The notes: a model not told the origin generated them from the letters alone. A stretch of DNA of 64,000 nucleotides from Paramicrobacterium fandaimingii (GCF_011751745.2 NZ_CP061170.1:3472001-3536000); one strand, 5' to 3'. Positions 7,996 through 17,521 are shown, numbered from the stretch's first letter. Made by a program: numbers and translations.

Positions 7996-10251
7996 TCAGC
8001 GATTCCAGGTTGCCTCGTAGTCGTCGAGACTGCTGGCCCAGTAGTAGCCGGGCGCGAGAATCAACTCGGGCACAAACGTCACCGTATACGGCGTGGAAAT
8101 GCCCTCCGTGTTCACCTCCACCTGACCGTTCTCGTCTGTGGTGGCGCTGAAGTGCTTTCCCGCAGCCCCGCCGAAGTGTCCGAACACCGTTGCACCCTCG
8201 ACGGGGTCGCCGGTCTCGGCATCCACAACCGTCACCTTCGCCCATGACCATGTGTTCTGGTCACGGAAGTCGACTGACGAGATCCGCATGGCCGCCGTAC
8301 CGTCTCCCACACTGGTTATGGCGGATGCTTCAGCAGACGCCGAACTCGAATGCCCGGCGATATCGACGGCGATGATCTTCCACGAGTACCCGGTGCCAGC
8401 CGTCAGCCCGACATCTTTCGCGAAGTTCGTCTGAGTCGTGCGCACGAGTGTGCTCGCGTCTGGCGTGAAGTCCTGAGTTGTCGAACGGTGCACCTCGTAG
8501 TGATCCACCATCGAGTCATCTGAACTGCGCGACCAGTGCAGATCCACGCGGTGCGCGTCGTACACCTCGGCAGTCAGTTCTGCCGGCGTACTCGGCGCGG
8601 ACTCGTCGGCAACAGGGCTCTGCCAACGCGTGCCGTCGGAGGACCATTCGGTGGGCAGCACGCGAAGCGAATCGTAGTGGTGCATCGCAATGCCGAGGAA
8701 TGCGGGAGAATTCTCGAACGCCGCGTAGACCGTGGCGAGCTCTGCCTCCATGGCATCCCGCCCCTCCTCCTGAAAGGAGATCGACTCCGGGTCGCCCGAT
8801 GCCGAGATCGAGTCGGTTTCGACACCAACCATCACGTGCTTGCCCACGCTGGCTGCATACTCGATCTCGTTCTGAGCGTGCAGAATGATGCCAACTGGAC
8901 CATCGGCGACGTCGCGGTAATCCATTAGCGACACGTAGTCGAGGGTGTCGATGACGTGTCGGGCACAGTTCTGCGTCGTGCCGTGCCATGTGATGTTCTG
9001 GCACTCGTCATTATCGTCGAGCCAGCGCGGGATCGCGGCTCCGACTCTGAGCTTCTCGCCGCTTGCTGCCTTGCGGTCCATCATTGCCGAGAGCATATCG
9101 AGGTACTGCGTCTGAACCGTCTGGCTGGCATCGCGCCAGTCCGCAAGACCGTGCGGCTCGATGTCGATATTGACGCCGTCGAACCGTTCCTCGGCACCGG
9201 AGGCGATGTTGTAGTTGAGCACAGTCTCCATGAGCTCGACGGCATTGTCGTGATACCGCTCATATGACCACATTGGAGCAGCGTACGATCCCGACCCCAG
9301 GAGCGCATGCACCTGATAACCGCGGTCGTGAGCCCACTCGATCAGCGAACGGTACTGGTCGGGGTGATCGCGCAGCGCATACTGGCCGTCGTACCGATCG
9401 GCGTAGATGTACAAGGTCTTGATCCGCTGCGGAGCCAGGCTCTCGTCGTCGACGAACGCGGCGAGAACATCCCGAGCGCCTGGGTTCTCAAGAAGCTGAG
9501 CTGTGGCTGACTCCCAGACCCACATGGCGCGATCCGACTGCACGGGTGGTGCCTCATCGAACGACCCTGTTCCCGAGTGCGTGTATGTCGTCGCCGTCGT
9601 CGTGACAATTCCGTCTGTGTCGATCGCGCGAGCCTGGATGGCGTGCGAGCGGTTCCCCTTCATCACGGGCCCGTGGAGGAAGTACCGGTCATGCGGCAGC
9701 GCCTTCGCCGATTCCCAGTCGCCACCGTCGATGCGCACCTGAACGTCGTCGATGCCCTGAGCATCAGAGGCGGTCATCGAGACCTTCAGCCTCCCGTTGA
9801 CCTGGGAGCCGTCGTCGGGCGATGTGATGTCGATGACGGGAGCTTCACGCCCGGCGAGTTGCACGTCGACAGTTGTGGACTCACCCCATCGCCAGTACCT
9901 GTCCTGCAGCGACGAGCAGCGCACCGTCACCTCCACCTCGCCCGACACATCCTCGGCCTCGGGATCGAACGTGTATGACCAGGTGCCCGTGCCATCGGCA
10001 TCCGGATCGTCGGTGTGCGCGTCGTAGAGCGTTCCGGCGTTGAACGCCACCTTCACCTGGTACGCATCTGTGTACGTTCCGCTGACCGTCACGGCCTCGG
10101 TGATGGTGCTCCCCGGGGCGGGGCTCGTCACCTGGCAGCCAGACTCCGGAGCCGCAGCGGCCGGCAGCGCCTGCCCCAGCGGCGTCACGCCGATTCCCGC
10201 CGCAAGCGCGATGGCTGCGACTCGTCGCCGTCTGTGAGTTGTGTGTGTCAT
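7996..10251 (-). CDS. Secreted multidomain TIM-barrel protein, probable glycoside hydrolase
   Basis: A 751-residue exported protein. A basic N-terminus, hydrophobic stretch and AAAA cleavage region form a signal peptide (about 1-35). Two Ig-like beta domains follow (about 35-235), then a TIM-barrel region (about 245-535), a fibronectin type III domain (about 545-640) and a C-terminal Ig/carboxypeptidase-regulatory-like domain. The barrel contains DGVNIDIE, close to the GH18 motif DGxDxDxE with Asn at the fourth place, so glycan hydrolysis is plausible but the family is not certain. Its first ATGs overlap the GH16 stop (ATGATGA); the second, 10251, has better spacing from GGAGGG. Last gene of the glycan operon. 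Confidence 0.7.
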   Translation of the reverse strand: MTHTTHRRRRVAAIALAAGIGVTPLGQALPAAAAPESGCQVTSPAPGSTITEAVTVSGTYTDAYQVKVAFNAGTLYDAHTDDPDADGTGTWSYTFDPEAEDVSGEVEVTVRCSSLQDRYWRWGESTTVDVQLAGREAPVIDITSPDDGSQVNGRLKVSMTASDAQGIDDVQVRIDGGDWESAKALPHDRYFLHGPVMKGNRSHAIQARAIDTDGIVTTTATTYTHSGTGSFDEAPPVQSDRAMWVWESATAQLLENPGARDVLAAFVDDESLAPQRIKTLYIYADRYDGQYALRDHPDQYRSLIEWAHDRGYQVHALLGSGSYAAPMWSYERYHDNAVELMETVLNYNIASGAEERFDGVNIDIEPHGLADWRDASQTVQTQYLDMLSAMMDRKAASGEKLRVGAAIPRWLDDNDECQNITWHGTTQNCARHVIDTLDYVSLMDYRDVADGPVGIILHAQNEIEYAASVGKHVMVGVETDSISASGDPESISFQEEGRDAMEAELATVYAAFENSPAFLGIAMHHYDSLRVLPTEWSSDGTRWQSPVADESAPSTPAELTAEVYDAHRVDLHWSRSSDDSMVDHYEVHRSTTQDFTPDASTLVRTTQTNFAKDVGLTAGTGYSWKIIAVDIAGHSSSASAEASAITSVGDGTAAMRISSVDFRDQNTWSWAKVTVVDAETGDPVEGATVFGHFGGAAGKHFSATTDENGQVEVNTEGISTPYTVTFVPELILAPGYYWASSLDDYEATWNR

Positions 10252-11177
10252 CATTGCCCTCCCAGGGTGCTGATCTTCACCCAGTCGATGTATTGATATT
10301 GCGATGTGTATGCGAAGTCGCCCGACCACGACGCTGCCCAATTGCCGACCCAGAGCTGGGCGGGCAGCGTCGGTACGGTGGCGGTCTGCGTGGCGTACAG
10401 CACGTTGTCGACGTAGAACTCAATGCGTGGAGTTCCGTTGACGCCGTCGTACCAGTCCCACCGGTAGGTGTGGAACGCGCCGTCGTTCTGGGGCAATCCG
10501 AGATCGACGTCCTCGAGCGTGGCGTCCCCCGGCTCGAGCGAGACGTAGCTGTTGAACCCAGCCCAATGCGACCAGTCGGCCCGGTCGCCCTTTCCTGCCG
10601 CGGGCATCTCGATGTCGATCTCGGTGTAGTCGCCGGTTCCGGGGTTGTAGTAGTTCCAGATGCACGAGCATCCGCCCGAATACGGCAGAGTCTTCATGCG
10701 CACTTCGTAGCGCCCGGCACCGAAGCGCTCCTTCGTCCACACCAGGCCTCCGGTGCGCACGCCGGTGTCTTGCCTGGTGTAGCGGCGGGGATCACCCACC
10801 GGGTACGACGCGTCGGTGGCCAGGATGCCGCGGACGGGGCCCGTGTACTTGTCGCCGTTTGCCCGTGCTGCGAGCACATCGACGGGTGTGCCCGCGTCGT
10901 TCACCGTCGTGAGTGAGAGGTTCTCGGGCACGACGCCGTAGTTGTCTGCCCCCCATTGGTGCAGGCCCGCCACCCACTTTGTCGTGTCGAGACTTGTTCC
11001 GTTGAAATCGTCGAAAAACAACACGGTTCCGGATGCTGTCGCGGCGCCGTCCGACACAGACTCCGCACCGGGCGGTGCCGCGCCCCCGGTCAGTGCTGCG
11101 ACGCAGCTCACCGCCGTGACGCCTGCGGCGAGCGCGATGCGCGCCCGTGTTCGTGTTTTCGGTGAAGAGAGCACCAT
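10251..11177 (-). CDS. Secreted GH16 endo-beta-glucanase-like enzyme
   Basis: Exported glycoside hydrolase of 308 residues with a jelly-roll fold. A signal peptide occupies about 1-40. The catalytic motif E-I-D-I-E is at residues 186-190 (nucleophile E186, assistant D188, acid/base E190). Family GH16 retains stereochemistry and cleaves beta-1,3/1,4-glucans or related galactans; the exact substrate cannot be read from the sequence. A tryptophan-rich carbohydrate-binding surface (WAGFNSY, YRWDWYDG) is present. It sits between GH20 and the TIM-barrel gene and is coupled to the latter by a stop-start overlap, so the products probably attack one polymer together. Confidence 0.88.
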   Translation of the reverse strand: MVLSSPKTRTRARIALAAGVTAVSCVAALTGGAAPPGAESVSDGAATASGTVLFFDDFNGTSLDTTKWVAGLHQWGADNYGVVPENLSLTTVNDAGTPVDVLAARANGDKYTGPVRGILATDASYPVGDPRRYTRQDTGVRTGGLVWTKERFGAGRYEVRMKTLPYSGGCSCIWNYYNPGTGDYTEIDIEMPAAGKGDRADWSHWAGFNSYVSLEPGDATLEDVDLGLPQNDGAFHTYRWDWYDGVNGTPRIEFYVDNVLYATQTATVPTLPAQLWVGNWAASWSGDFAYTSQYQYIDWVKISTLGGQ

Positions 11178-11240
11178 TGCTCCGTTCTCTGTGAGGGCCG
11201 TCTGAAACCGTGGCAGCGCGGTCAGGGCGGCCCGCTGCCA

Positions 11241-12809
11241 TCAGCTGCTGCCAGTCCTTCCAACCGAGAGTCCCGTATCGCCCGCGCCCACGCGTTTCAC
11301 CGAGCGGGGCACACCCAAGGCGTCGAGGCGGAGCCTGTGATGAGCGAGCCGCGGCGCAAAAGCATCCCACTCATCGACGCCGCCCCATGCGGCATCCGCT
11401 AGCGCGCTGAATCGTGGAAACGCTCGGTATTCAACGAGCTCGCGTGTTGGCAGGTACTCGGTCCAGAGTTGGGCTTGCATGCCAAGCACGTGTTCGGCGG
11501 CGGATGCTTCCCAGGCAGCCGGAACAGCGGAGAATGACTGCGCCGTGCGCAGCGGAAGCAGAATGACGCCCTCTTGATGCGCCGTAGGCTCACCAGCATC
11601 CGTCGTTTCGGCGTAGTCAAGGTATGTCTCCAGGTGCGGTGCCATCACCACGTCGTGACCGCGGTCGATCGCGGCTCGACCATGTGCCACATCACGCCAC
11701 GGCATCACGGTCACCGTTGACGGCAAGGTGAGCTCGTCTTCGGCCCAGGCCAGCGCACGTCGACCAGCGCGCGCTACGTGCTCCGCAGCCTCGCCCATGA
11801 ACCACCGATACAGATCTCGAGATCCCCGCAGGTTCTTCTCACGGATTCGAGCGGCCGCTCGCGGGCTTTGCTCCCACTCATCGAGCGGGCTCTCGTCTCC
11901 GCCGAGGTGAATGTACTGACTCGGAAAGACGTCCATCACTTCGTCGAGAACCGTGCGGCAAAACTCCAGCACCTCGTCGTGCACGCCGAAAATGTTCGTG
12001 CACACGCCCCACTGCGTCCACACGTCGAGCCTGTGTTCAGGCCGGTTTCCCAGCTCGGGGTACGCGGCCAACGCGGCTCTCGCGTGCCCAGGCATCTCGA
12101 TCTCGGGCACAACTGTGACACCGCGGCTGGCCGCATACGCGACGAAGTCCGTAAGTTCTCGTCGCGTATACGCCCCACCATGACGGATGCCGTCCCCAGA
12201 CGTCTCGCTGCGATACCCACCGATTTCGGTGAGACGCGGGTAGGCTCCCACCGGCATCCGCCACCCCTGGTCGTCTGTGAGGTGCAGATGCATGACGTTC
12301 GCCTTGTGCAGTGCAAGCAGGTCGGCGAATCGGTAGAGGTACTCGATGGGGTGAAAGTGTCGAGCAACATCGAGCATGCCCCGCGCCACGCCAACCGCGG
12401 AACGTCTGTGATGTGCACGCACGGGATCGTCCACGTGACGCCGTGCACTCGCGCCGTGTCATACACCTGCAGAGGAAGCAGCTGACGCAGCGTCTGCACG
12501 CCGTGACGCAGGCCCTCGGGCGCTGCAGCACGCAGCAGAATCTGATCCGGATCAACAGTGAGTTCGTACCCCTCAGCACCGAGACTTGTGAGATCGGGGT
12601 CGACGGCAAGAGTAATGACACCGTCCGCGGAGTCGGGGAGAGAAAGTCCCGTCGCGGGAACCAGCAGCTCGCGCAGCAGGGCAGCCGCGGGCTCTGCCTG
12701 AGGCATGACGCGCATTGCTGTGTGGCCGTCCAGCACGAATTCGCCGGCGCGAACGTCCATCTGCGTTTGGACGCGGAAGCAGCTGAATGTCAGTGGGCGA
12801 AGTGAGCAT
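11241..12809 (-). pseudogene. GH20 beta-N-acetylhexosaminidase with two frameshifts
   Basis: The reading starts at an ATG (12809) with GGAGA 5 nt upstream and gives the usual GH20b opening (IQLLPRPNAD). It then needs removal of one G in the GG at 12757-12758 to continue into DVRAGEFVLDG. After PRLAWRG it needs one extra base in the G4 run (12379-12382, plus-strand C4) to reach MLDVARHF. The remaining catalytic barrel is complete, with HLTDDQGW and the HLGGDE motif carrying the Asp-Glu catalytic pair. Repaired length is about 520 residues. Both shifts fall in G runs, so sequencing error and real decay are both possible. No signal peptide: probably cytoplasmic cleavage of imported chito-oligosaccharides. 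Confidence 0.82.
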
Positions 12810-12832
12810 AGAGTTCTCCAAAGTTGGGCGAG

Positions 12833-13669
12833 TCAGCCTTTGACGGCGCCAGCGGCGAATCCCGACGTAACGTGGCGCTGCAGAAGCAGAAAGATCACGA
12901 GGGCGGGTAGTGCGAAAAGTGTCGACGCGGCCATGGTCGCACCCCAGTCCGTGCCGAAGACGTTTTGAAATGACGACAGCCAGACGGGCAGTGTGCGGCT
13001 GCTCTGCTCTTTGATGATGAGAAAGTTCGCATACGCGAATTCGTTCCATGCGGTGATGAAGCCGAACATCGATGTCGCCATGAGCCCGGGAGCGAGAAGC
13101 GGGAACGCCACGCGACGAAACGCGGTGAGCCGTGAGCATCCATCTACCTGGGCTGCCTCCTCCAACTCGGGCGGGATCGTGGCGATAAAGCCCCGCAGCA
13201 CGACGATGGTGAAGGGCAGCGTGATCATGAAATAGATCAGCGTCAGCGTCGGCAGCCGATCCAGCATATTTGCGTCGCGGGCAATGATGTAGATCGGAAT
13301 GATCAGTGATTCCCACGGCGCCATCTGCGCGATGAATACCATGAGAATAAACTGCCTGCGGCCGCGCCACTGCATCCGGGCGACGGCGAACGCTGCCCCA
13401 AGAGCGACGATCAGAGCCAGAACCACGGCAGATACCGTCACAAGGATGCTGTTGCGCCAGAACAGGCCGAACCCGTCCGAGCCGATCGCCGTCGCGAAAT
13501 GCTCGAACGTCCACGTGCTCGGCAGTAGTTGCGGAATCTCCGATTGAATGTCGCGCGTCGGTTTGAAGGCTGTCGTCACCATCCAGTAGACGGGAAACAG
13601 GCACAGGAGCACTGTGACAATCGCGGCAAGCGACAGGGGCGCACGGCGTACGCTGCTGAGGGCCTTCAT
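12833..13669 (-). CDS. Sugar ABC transporter permease, MalG type
   Basis: Inner-membrane permease of 278 residues, six helices. The EAA loop reads EEAAQVDGCSRLTAFRRVAFPLLAPG in shortened form EEAAQVDG...PLLAPG at about 190-215, the docking site for the ATPase. The ATG at 13669 overlaps the stop of the preceding permease and follows GGAGA; longer upstream readings are antisense noise. No ATPase is encoded in this operon, so a shared MsiK-type ATPase elsewhere is likely, as is usual in actinomycetes. Confidence 0.93.
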   Translation of the reverse strand: MKALSSVRRAPLSLAAIVTVLLCLFPVYWMVTTAFKPTRDIQSEIPQLLPSTWTFEHFATAIGSDGFGLFWRNSILVTVSAVVLALIVALGAAFAVARMQWRGRRQFILMVFIAQMAPWESLIIPIYIIARDANMLDRLPTLTLIYFMITLPFTIVVLRGFIATIPPELEEAAQVDGCSRLTAFRRVAFPLLAPGLMATSMFGFITAWNEFAYANFLIIKEQSSRTLPVWLSSFQNVFGTDWGATMAASTLFALPALVIFLLLQRHVTSGFAAGAVKG

Positions 13670-14646
13670 TGGTCGGTCTCCTGACGGAACATCTGGCGGA
13701 AGTAGAGAACGAGAACTCCAGAGAGAATGAGCACAGTGACAATCGAGGCGGCGGCACCGAGGTCGTACTGCTGCGACGAGAGCGCACGCTGCACGGCGTA
13801 GACGGGAAGAATTGTCGTCGCGTTTCCCGGACCGCCTTGCGTGATGACCCAGATCTGCACGAATGCCTTGAACGTCCAGATCACTTCGAGGCAGAGAACG
13901 AGCATGAAGATCGGTCTCACCATGGGAAATGTGACGGAGCGAAACAGCCGCCAGGCGCCCGCACCATCGAGTCGCGCCGATTCGTTGAGTTCGACCGGTA
14001 CCGTCGTGAGCGCTGAGTACAGCGTGATTGCTGCGAATGGCACCGACTGCCACACGACAAGCAGCACAAGAATGACGAATGCCGCCGCTCCGTGCGCAAA
14101 CCAGGGATAGCTGTCGAACTGCTCAAAACCGAGGCTCGTCAGCGCCCAGTTCACGACGCCGAACTCGGAGTTGAACATCCACTGAAACACCGTGGCCGCT
14201 GCGATGACCGGCATCGCCCACGCGAGTACGAGCGAACTCAGCACCATTGTGCGCCCGAATTTGCCCAGCCGCGCCGTCATCAAAGCGACGAGGGTGGAGA
14301 GCACCATAATGAGCACGACATTGCAGGCCATAAAGATGAATGTGCGCGCAACCACCTCCCAGAATCGAGTGTCAGTAAACAGCGTCTGGTAGTTCTTCAA
14401 TCCCACAAACTCGGCGTTGCCATTGATCAGCTGTGCGAGCTTGAAGTCCTGAAGTGAGATCACGAACGCGCGGATAAGCGGGTAGACCAACAGGAAGGCG
14501 GTGCCAAGAACGGCGGGCGCGATCAGCGCATAGGGCCACAGGTTGGTACGCCGATGCCGAGGATTAGCCGCATCGGCCGGAGCCGGATCCTGCGGCGATG
14601 GTGCCTCAGGACGCTCCATTCGTTTTTGGACGATGGTCATCGTCAT
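13666..14646 (-). CDS. Sugar ABC transporter permease, MalF type
   Basis: Inner-membrane permease of 326 residues. A proline/alanine-rich cytoplasmic N-terminus of about 35 residues precedes six helices, and the EAA-like loop is N-E-S-A-R-L-D-G-A-G at about 235-250. AGAGAG before the ATG at 14646 sets the start. It pairs with the downstream MalG-type permease (ATGA overlap) to form the channel for the sugar bound by the lipoprotein upstream. Confidence 0.93.
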   Translation of the reverse strand: MTMTIVQKRMERPEAPSPQDPAPADAANPRHRRTNLWPYALIAPAVLGTAFLLVYPLIRAFVISLQDFKLAQLINGNAEFVGLKNYQTLFTDTRFWEVVARTFIFMACNVVLIMVLSTLVALMTARLGKFGRTMVLSSLVLAWAMPVIAAATVFQWMFNSEFGVVNWALTSLGFEQFDSYPWFAHGAAAFVILVLLVVWQSVPFAAITLYSALTTVPVELNESARLDGAGAWRLFRSVTFPMVRPIFMLVLCLEVIWTFKAFVQIWVITQGGPGNATTILPVYAVQRALSSQQYDLGAAASIVTVLILSGVLVLYFRQMFRQETDQ

Positions 14647-14696
14647 TCTCTCTTTCGACCGCACAGCATCGTCGGTGCTGTGTATCGGGTGGATAG

Positions 14697-15956
14697 TCAG
14701 CTGGCCTGATTCATGGCGCGCGTGATCTCGTCTGAGGCCTTCTGCGCTTCCTCCGCCGGATCACCGCCTGTGAGCACGGCAGTCATGTAATCGTGAATGA
14801 TGTTCTGCGCTTCGACGGCAGCCCATCCTGGTGCGATCGGAGTGCTGTGTCCGTTCTGAGTGCCGGCGACAGCCATGGCTGCCGCACCGGGATCGTCTGC
14901 GACAGCATCCGCAAGGCTCGGCTTGTTCGGCACATACCCCATGGCAGCGGCAAGCTTGCGCTGCCACTTCTCACCACTCAGCGCTTTGATGAACGTGTAT
15001 GCCGCCTCCGGCGCATCGGATGCGGCGGGGATCACCAGCTCGGAGCCCCCGACGTACACGGCACCCGGTGTGTCCGCGGTCTTTCCCGGAATGGGAAAGA
15101 ATCCGAGTTTGCCCTCGAGCTCCGGGTTGGCGGCAATCACGCTGCGTGCTCCGCCCGGTGCAGAAATAATCTGCGCAACATCGCCGCTCGCCATGATGTC
15201 GGTCTGCGGGGGCGAGGCGACATCGGAGTCTTTGGGACCGTTGCCGAGAGCCTGAAGCTGTGCATAGAATTTCATGCCGGCCATCGCCTCAGGGGTATCC
15301 AGTGTTCCGGTCCAGTTCTCGCCGTCTTGCGAGGCAAATGTGCCGCCCTCGTCCCAGGTGAACCCGGCAAGAGCGTGCCAGCTCTGCCCTGGCAGATAGA
15401 TTCCCTGAATATCGCCCGAGTTCAACGCCGTTGTGGCGGCGATCCACTGGTCCCTCGTCGTGATGCTCCCGGCGTCGATGCCCGCCGCTTCGAAGAGCGT
15501 CTTGTTGTAGATGACGACGCGGTTCGCGGCGTAGTACGGCACACCGTACGTCTTGCCGTCCCATACGGCCGGATCTGCCAACCCGGGGATCCATTCCTCA
15601 CCGCCCAGGTCATCGACCTTGTCGCTCAGGTCGAGCAGCCCGCCGCTCTGAGAGTACTGCGGCATCTGCGAGTTTCCGATCTCGATGATGTCGGGTGGGT
15701 CGTTGCTTGCGAGTGCCGCAACGACTTTCTCGCCGATACCATCCCATTCCTGAATCTGGATCTTCGCGTCGATGTCAGGATGCTCTGCCTCAAACTCCCT
15801 CTCGAACGTCGTCTGGAAGTCTTCAGAGACGCTGTCGCGCATCAGCCAGACATCGATTGTCGTCGTGCCGCCGGCTTCGGCCGTGCCAGAGCTGCAGGCG
15901 CTGAGGGTTGCGGCGAGAGCGAGTGCGGATGCACCGGCGATCATGCGTGATTTCAT
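14697..15956 (-). CDS. Sugar-binding lipoprotein of ABC importer
   Basis: Extracytoplasmic solute-binding protein of 419 residues, family 1. The N-terminus has a lipobox L-S-A-C, with the cysteine at about residue 21 lipidated and anchored to the membrane. The mature part has the two-lobed pattern of oligosaccharide binders (IDVWLMRD, DIIEIGNSQ, YYAANRVVIYNKTLFEAAG). It opens the leftward operon binding protein - permease - permease - GH20 - GH16 - TIM-barrel protein, so its ligand is probably a hexosamine- or glucan-derived oligosaccharide. AGGTGA precedes the ATG. Repeated TGGT/ACCA half-sites upstream point to control by the divergent GntR. Confidence 0.92.
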   Translation of the reverse strand: MKSRMIAGASALALAATLSACSSGTAEAGGTTTIDVWLMRDSVSEDFQTTFEREFEAEHPDIDAKIQIQEWDGIGEKVVAALASNDPPDIIEIGNSQMPQYSQSGGLLDLSDKVDDLGGEEWIPGLADPAVWDGKTYGVPYYAANRVVIYNKTLFEAAGIDAGSITTRDQWIAATTALNSGDIQGIYLPGQSWHALAGFTWDEGGTFASQDGENWTGTLDTPEAMAGMKFYAQLQALGNGPKDSDVASPPQTDIMASGDVAQIISAPGGARSVIAANPELEGKLGFFPIPGKTADTPGAVYVGGSELVIPAASDAPEAAYTFIKALSGEKWQRKLAAAMGYVPNKPSLADAVADDPGAAAMAVAGTQNGHSTPIAPGWAAVEAQNIIHDYMTAVLTGGDPAEEAQKASDEITRAMNQAS

Positions 15957-15991
15957 CGTTCACCTCGTTGTGGAAAAATAGGGAAAAAGTT

Positions 15992-16187
15992 ACCAGTTGG
16001 TTCAGTGGTTAGTTGACCAGTTGGTGCTGGTCGCAGAGTCTTGCACACCGCGGTTTCGCTTGTCAATGGCAGACATTCCTCAATTTCGCCCTCTTTCTCG
16101 ACATTCAGACGGCTGCTTTCGCCCGATAACTGGTGAGGTGCCGAACTCAAGAACAGGGCAGATTTCCCAAACCAATCGCAAACTGGT
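15992..16187. promoter_or_regulatory. Divergent control region with GntR-like half-sites
   Basis: ACCAGTTGGT occurs twice, at 15992-16001 and 16016-16025, exactly 24 bp apart, with AGTGGT at 16004-16009 between them. The reverse-complement half-site ACTGGT occurs at 16129-16134 and 16182-16187, close to the GntR gene. ACTGGT/ACCAGT are the half-sites of DasR/NagR-type operators, but the spacing here is not the standard 16-mer. Confidence 0.5.
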
Positions 16188-16225
16188 AAACAAGGGGGAC
16201 GACGTCGAGGAAGAGGAGCGCGCCA

Positions 16226-17068
16226 GTGTCACCTGCAGATTCGGGGACGGTTCTCAAGCGCGAGCGTGTGCGCAGTCATATCCTCGAGATCATCGAATCG
16301 CGCGAAACCGGCGATCCGATTCCGTCAGAGCGTGCGCTGTGCGCAGACCTCGGCGTCTCTCGACCGACGTTGCGAGCTGCCGTCGACGAGCTGGTCGCCG
16401 CGGGGTTGCTCGTGCGTGAGCACGGACGCGGAATGTTCGTCGCACCCGAGAAGATCACCCAAGAGCTTCTCGGCGACGCACACGCGATGAAGGCACCATT
16501 GGCGGAGGGCACGTGGTCAAGTCGGGTGATCGAATCCACCCGCATCCAGGCGGGAGCACGTATTGGGCGCAAACTGCACATCTCTCCCGGAGCCGAGATC
16601 CTCTACGTCGCCCGGCTGTGCCTCGTCGACGGCTCGCCGATCGCGATCGAGCATCTGCACTTCCCGGCATCCCAGATTTCGGAACTCACGGAGCAGGAAT
16701 TGGAAAGCGGCGACCTCTATGAGCACCTGCGCGCCCACCATGGTGTGCACGTGTTCGAGGCCGTGCAGTCGATTGAGCCAACGGTGGTGAACGCCGACGA
16801 GGCAGAGCTGCTCGACGTGCCGGAACTATCGCCCGCCCTCTTATTCGAACGACTCACAACCGACACCGGCAGCACACCCGTTGAGTACGTGCATTCCGTG
16901 TACCGCGGTGACCGCTACCGCATCGTGTCGCGGCTGACCCTCGGCAGGCAACCGGGCGAAGCAGGCCAGACCACATCCGACGGTCACCACCCGGGGTTCC
17001 CCATCGGGGAATTTTCGCGAGGCGAATCGGTCAGCACGACAACGATTGGCGACGTTCACGCCGGATGA
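16226..17068 (+). CDS. GntR/HutC-family regulator of the glycan operon
   Basis: Transcription factor of 280 residues. The winged helix lies at about 10-75 (IPSERALCADLGVSRPTLRAAV, then GLLVREHGRGMFV), followed by a UTRA ligand-binding domain (about 95-245) of the HutC/DasR subfamily. Such regulators bind sugar or sugar-phosphate effectors, often glucosamine-6-phosphate or GlcNAc-6-phosphate in DasR relatives. The GTG start has AGAGGAG 8 nt upstream. Divergent placement from the binding-protein gene, plus repeated half-sites between them, suggests it represses the glycan operon. Effector identity is inference. Confidence 0.88.
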   Translation: MSPADSGTVLKRERVRSHILEIIESRETGDPIPSERALCADLGVSRPTLRAAVDELVAAGLLVREHGRGMFVAPEKITQELLGDAHAMKAPLAEGTWSSRVIESTRIQAGARIGRKLHISPGAEILYVARLCLVDGSPIAIEHLHFPASQISELTEQELESGDLYEHLRAHHGVHVFEAVQSIEPTVVNADEAELLDVPELSPALLFERLTTDTGSTPVEYVHSVYRGDRYRIVSRLTLGRQPGEAGQTTSDGHHPGFPIGEFSRGESVSTTTIGDVHAG

Positions 17069-17119
17069 TGCTCGACGCTCGCGCATAGCTCACCCGGTGA
17101 CATCGACGGCGGTCGGCGT

Positions 17120-17125
17120 TATGGT
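17120..17125 (+). promoter_or_regulatory. -10 box TATGGT of a leaderless gene
   Basis: TATGGT ends 6 nt before the ATG at 17132 with no ribosome-binding site between. Confidence 0.45.
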
Positions 17126-17131
17126 AGCCGC

Positions 17132-17491
17132 ATGAGCGCGACAGAGACGACGCAGAAATTCTTCGACGCATACACCCAAGCGCTGCTCGACCGCGATGCC
17201 ACAGCGATCGCGCAGCTCTACGCTGTGCCGGCGCTGATCCTCTTTCCGGGGCAATCCGTTCCCGTGACCAGTGTCGAGCAGACGCAGCAATTCTTTGATT
17301 CGTCGTTCGAGCAGTACCACGGAATCAGCGAGGCTGATTCTGACATTGCGATTGTGGCCGAGACAGCGCACAGCATCTGGGCCGATGTCACGTGGACGTA
17401 CGGCGGTGAGCGCCAAGAACGCTTCATCTACCAGCTCGTGCTCGCCGACACCGCGTGGAAGATCGCCGTGCTGACGCCTCTGAGCCTCTGA
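17132..17491 (+). CDS. NTF2/SnoaL-like domain protein
   Basis: Small soluble protein of 119 residues predicted to adopt the NTF2-like cone fold: an N-terminal helix pair (TTQKFFDAYTQALLDRDATAIAQLY), a short loop and four strands ending in AWKIAVLTPLSL. Members include isomerases, hydrolases and binding proteins; no catalytic set can be assigned here. It is a single gene with a leaderless promoter, convergent with the HNH gene. Confidence 0.7.
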   Translation: MSATETTQKFFDAYTQALLDRDATAIAQLYAVPALILFPGQSVPVTSVEQTQQFFDSSFEQYHGISEADSDIAIVAETAHSIWADVTWTYGGERQERFIYQLVLADTAWKIAVLTPLSL

Positions 17492-17499
17492 CGCCGAAC

Positions 17500-17521
17500 C
17501 TCACGGCTGACAGGCCGTGAG
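17500..17521. terminator. Hairpin terminator between convergent genes
   Basis: CTCACGGC and GCCGTGAG form an 8-bp perfect stem around TGACAG, 9 nt after the NTF2-like stop and 19 nt from the HNH gene stop. Confidence 0.65.

Noticed and set aside
12573..13787. A 404-codon frame overlapping the permease and the GH20 start
   Set aside because: Most of it is an out-of-frame reading of the permease. Only its short stretch from 12809 is meaningful, as the real start of the frameshifted GH20 gene.
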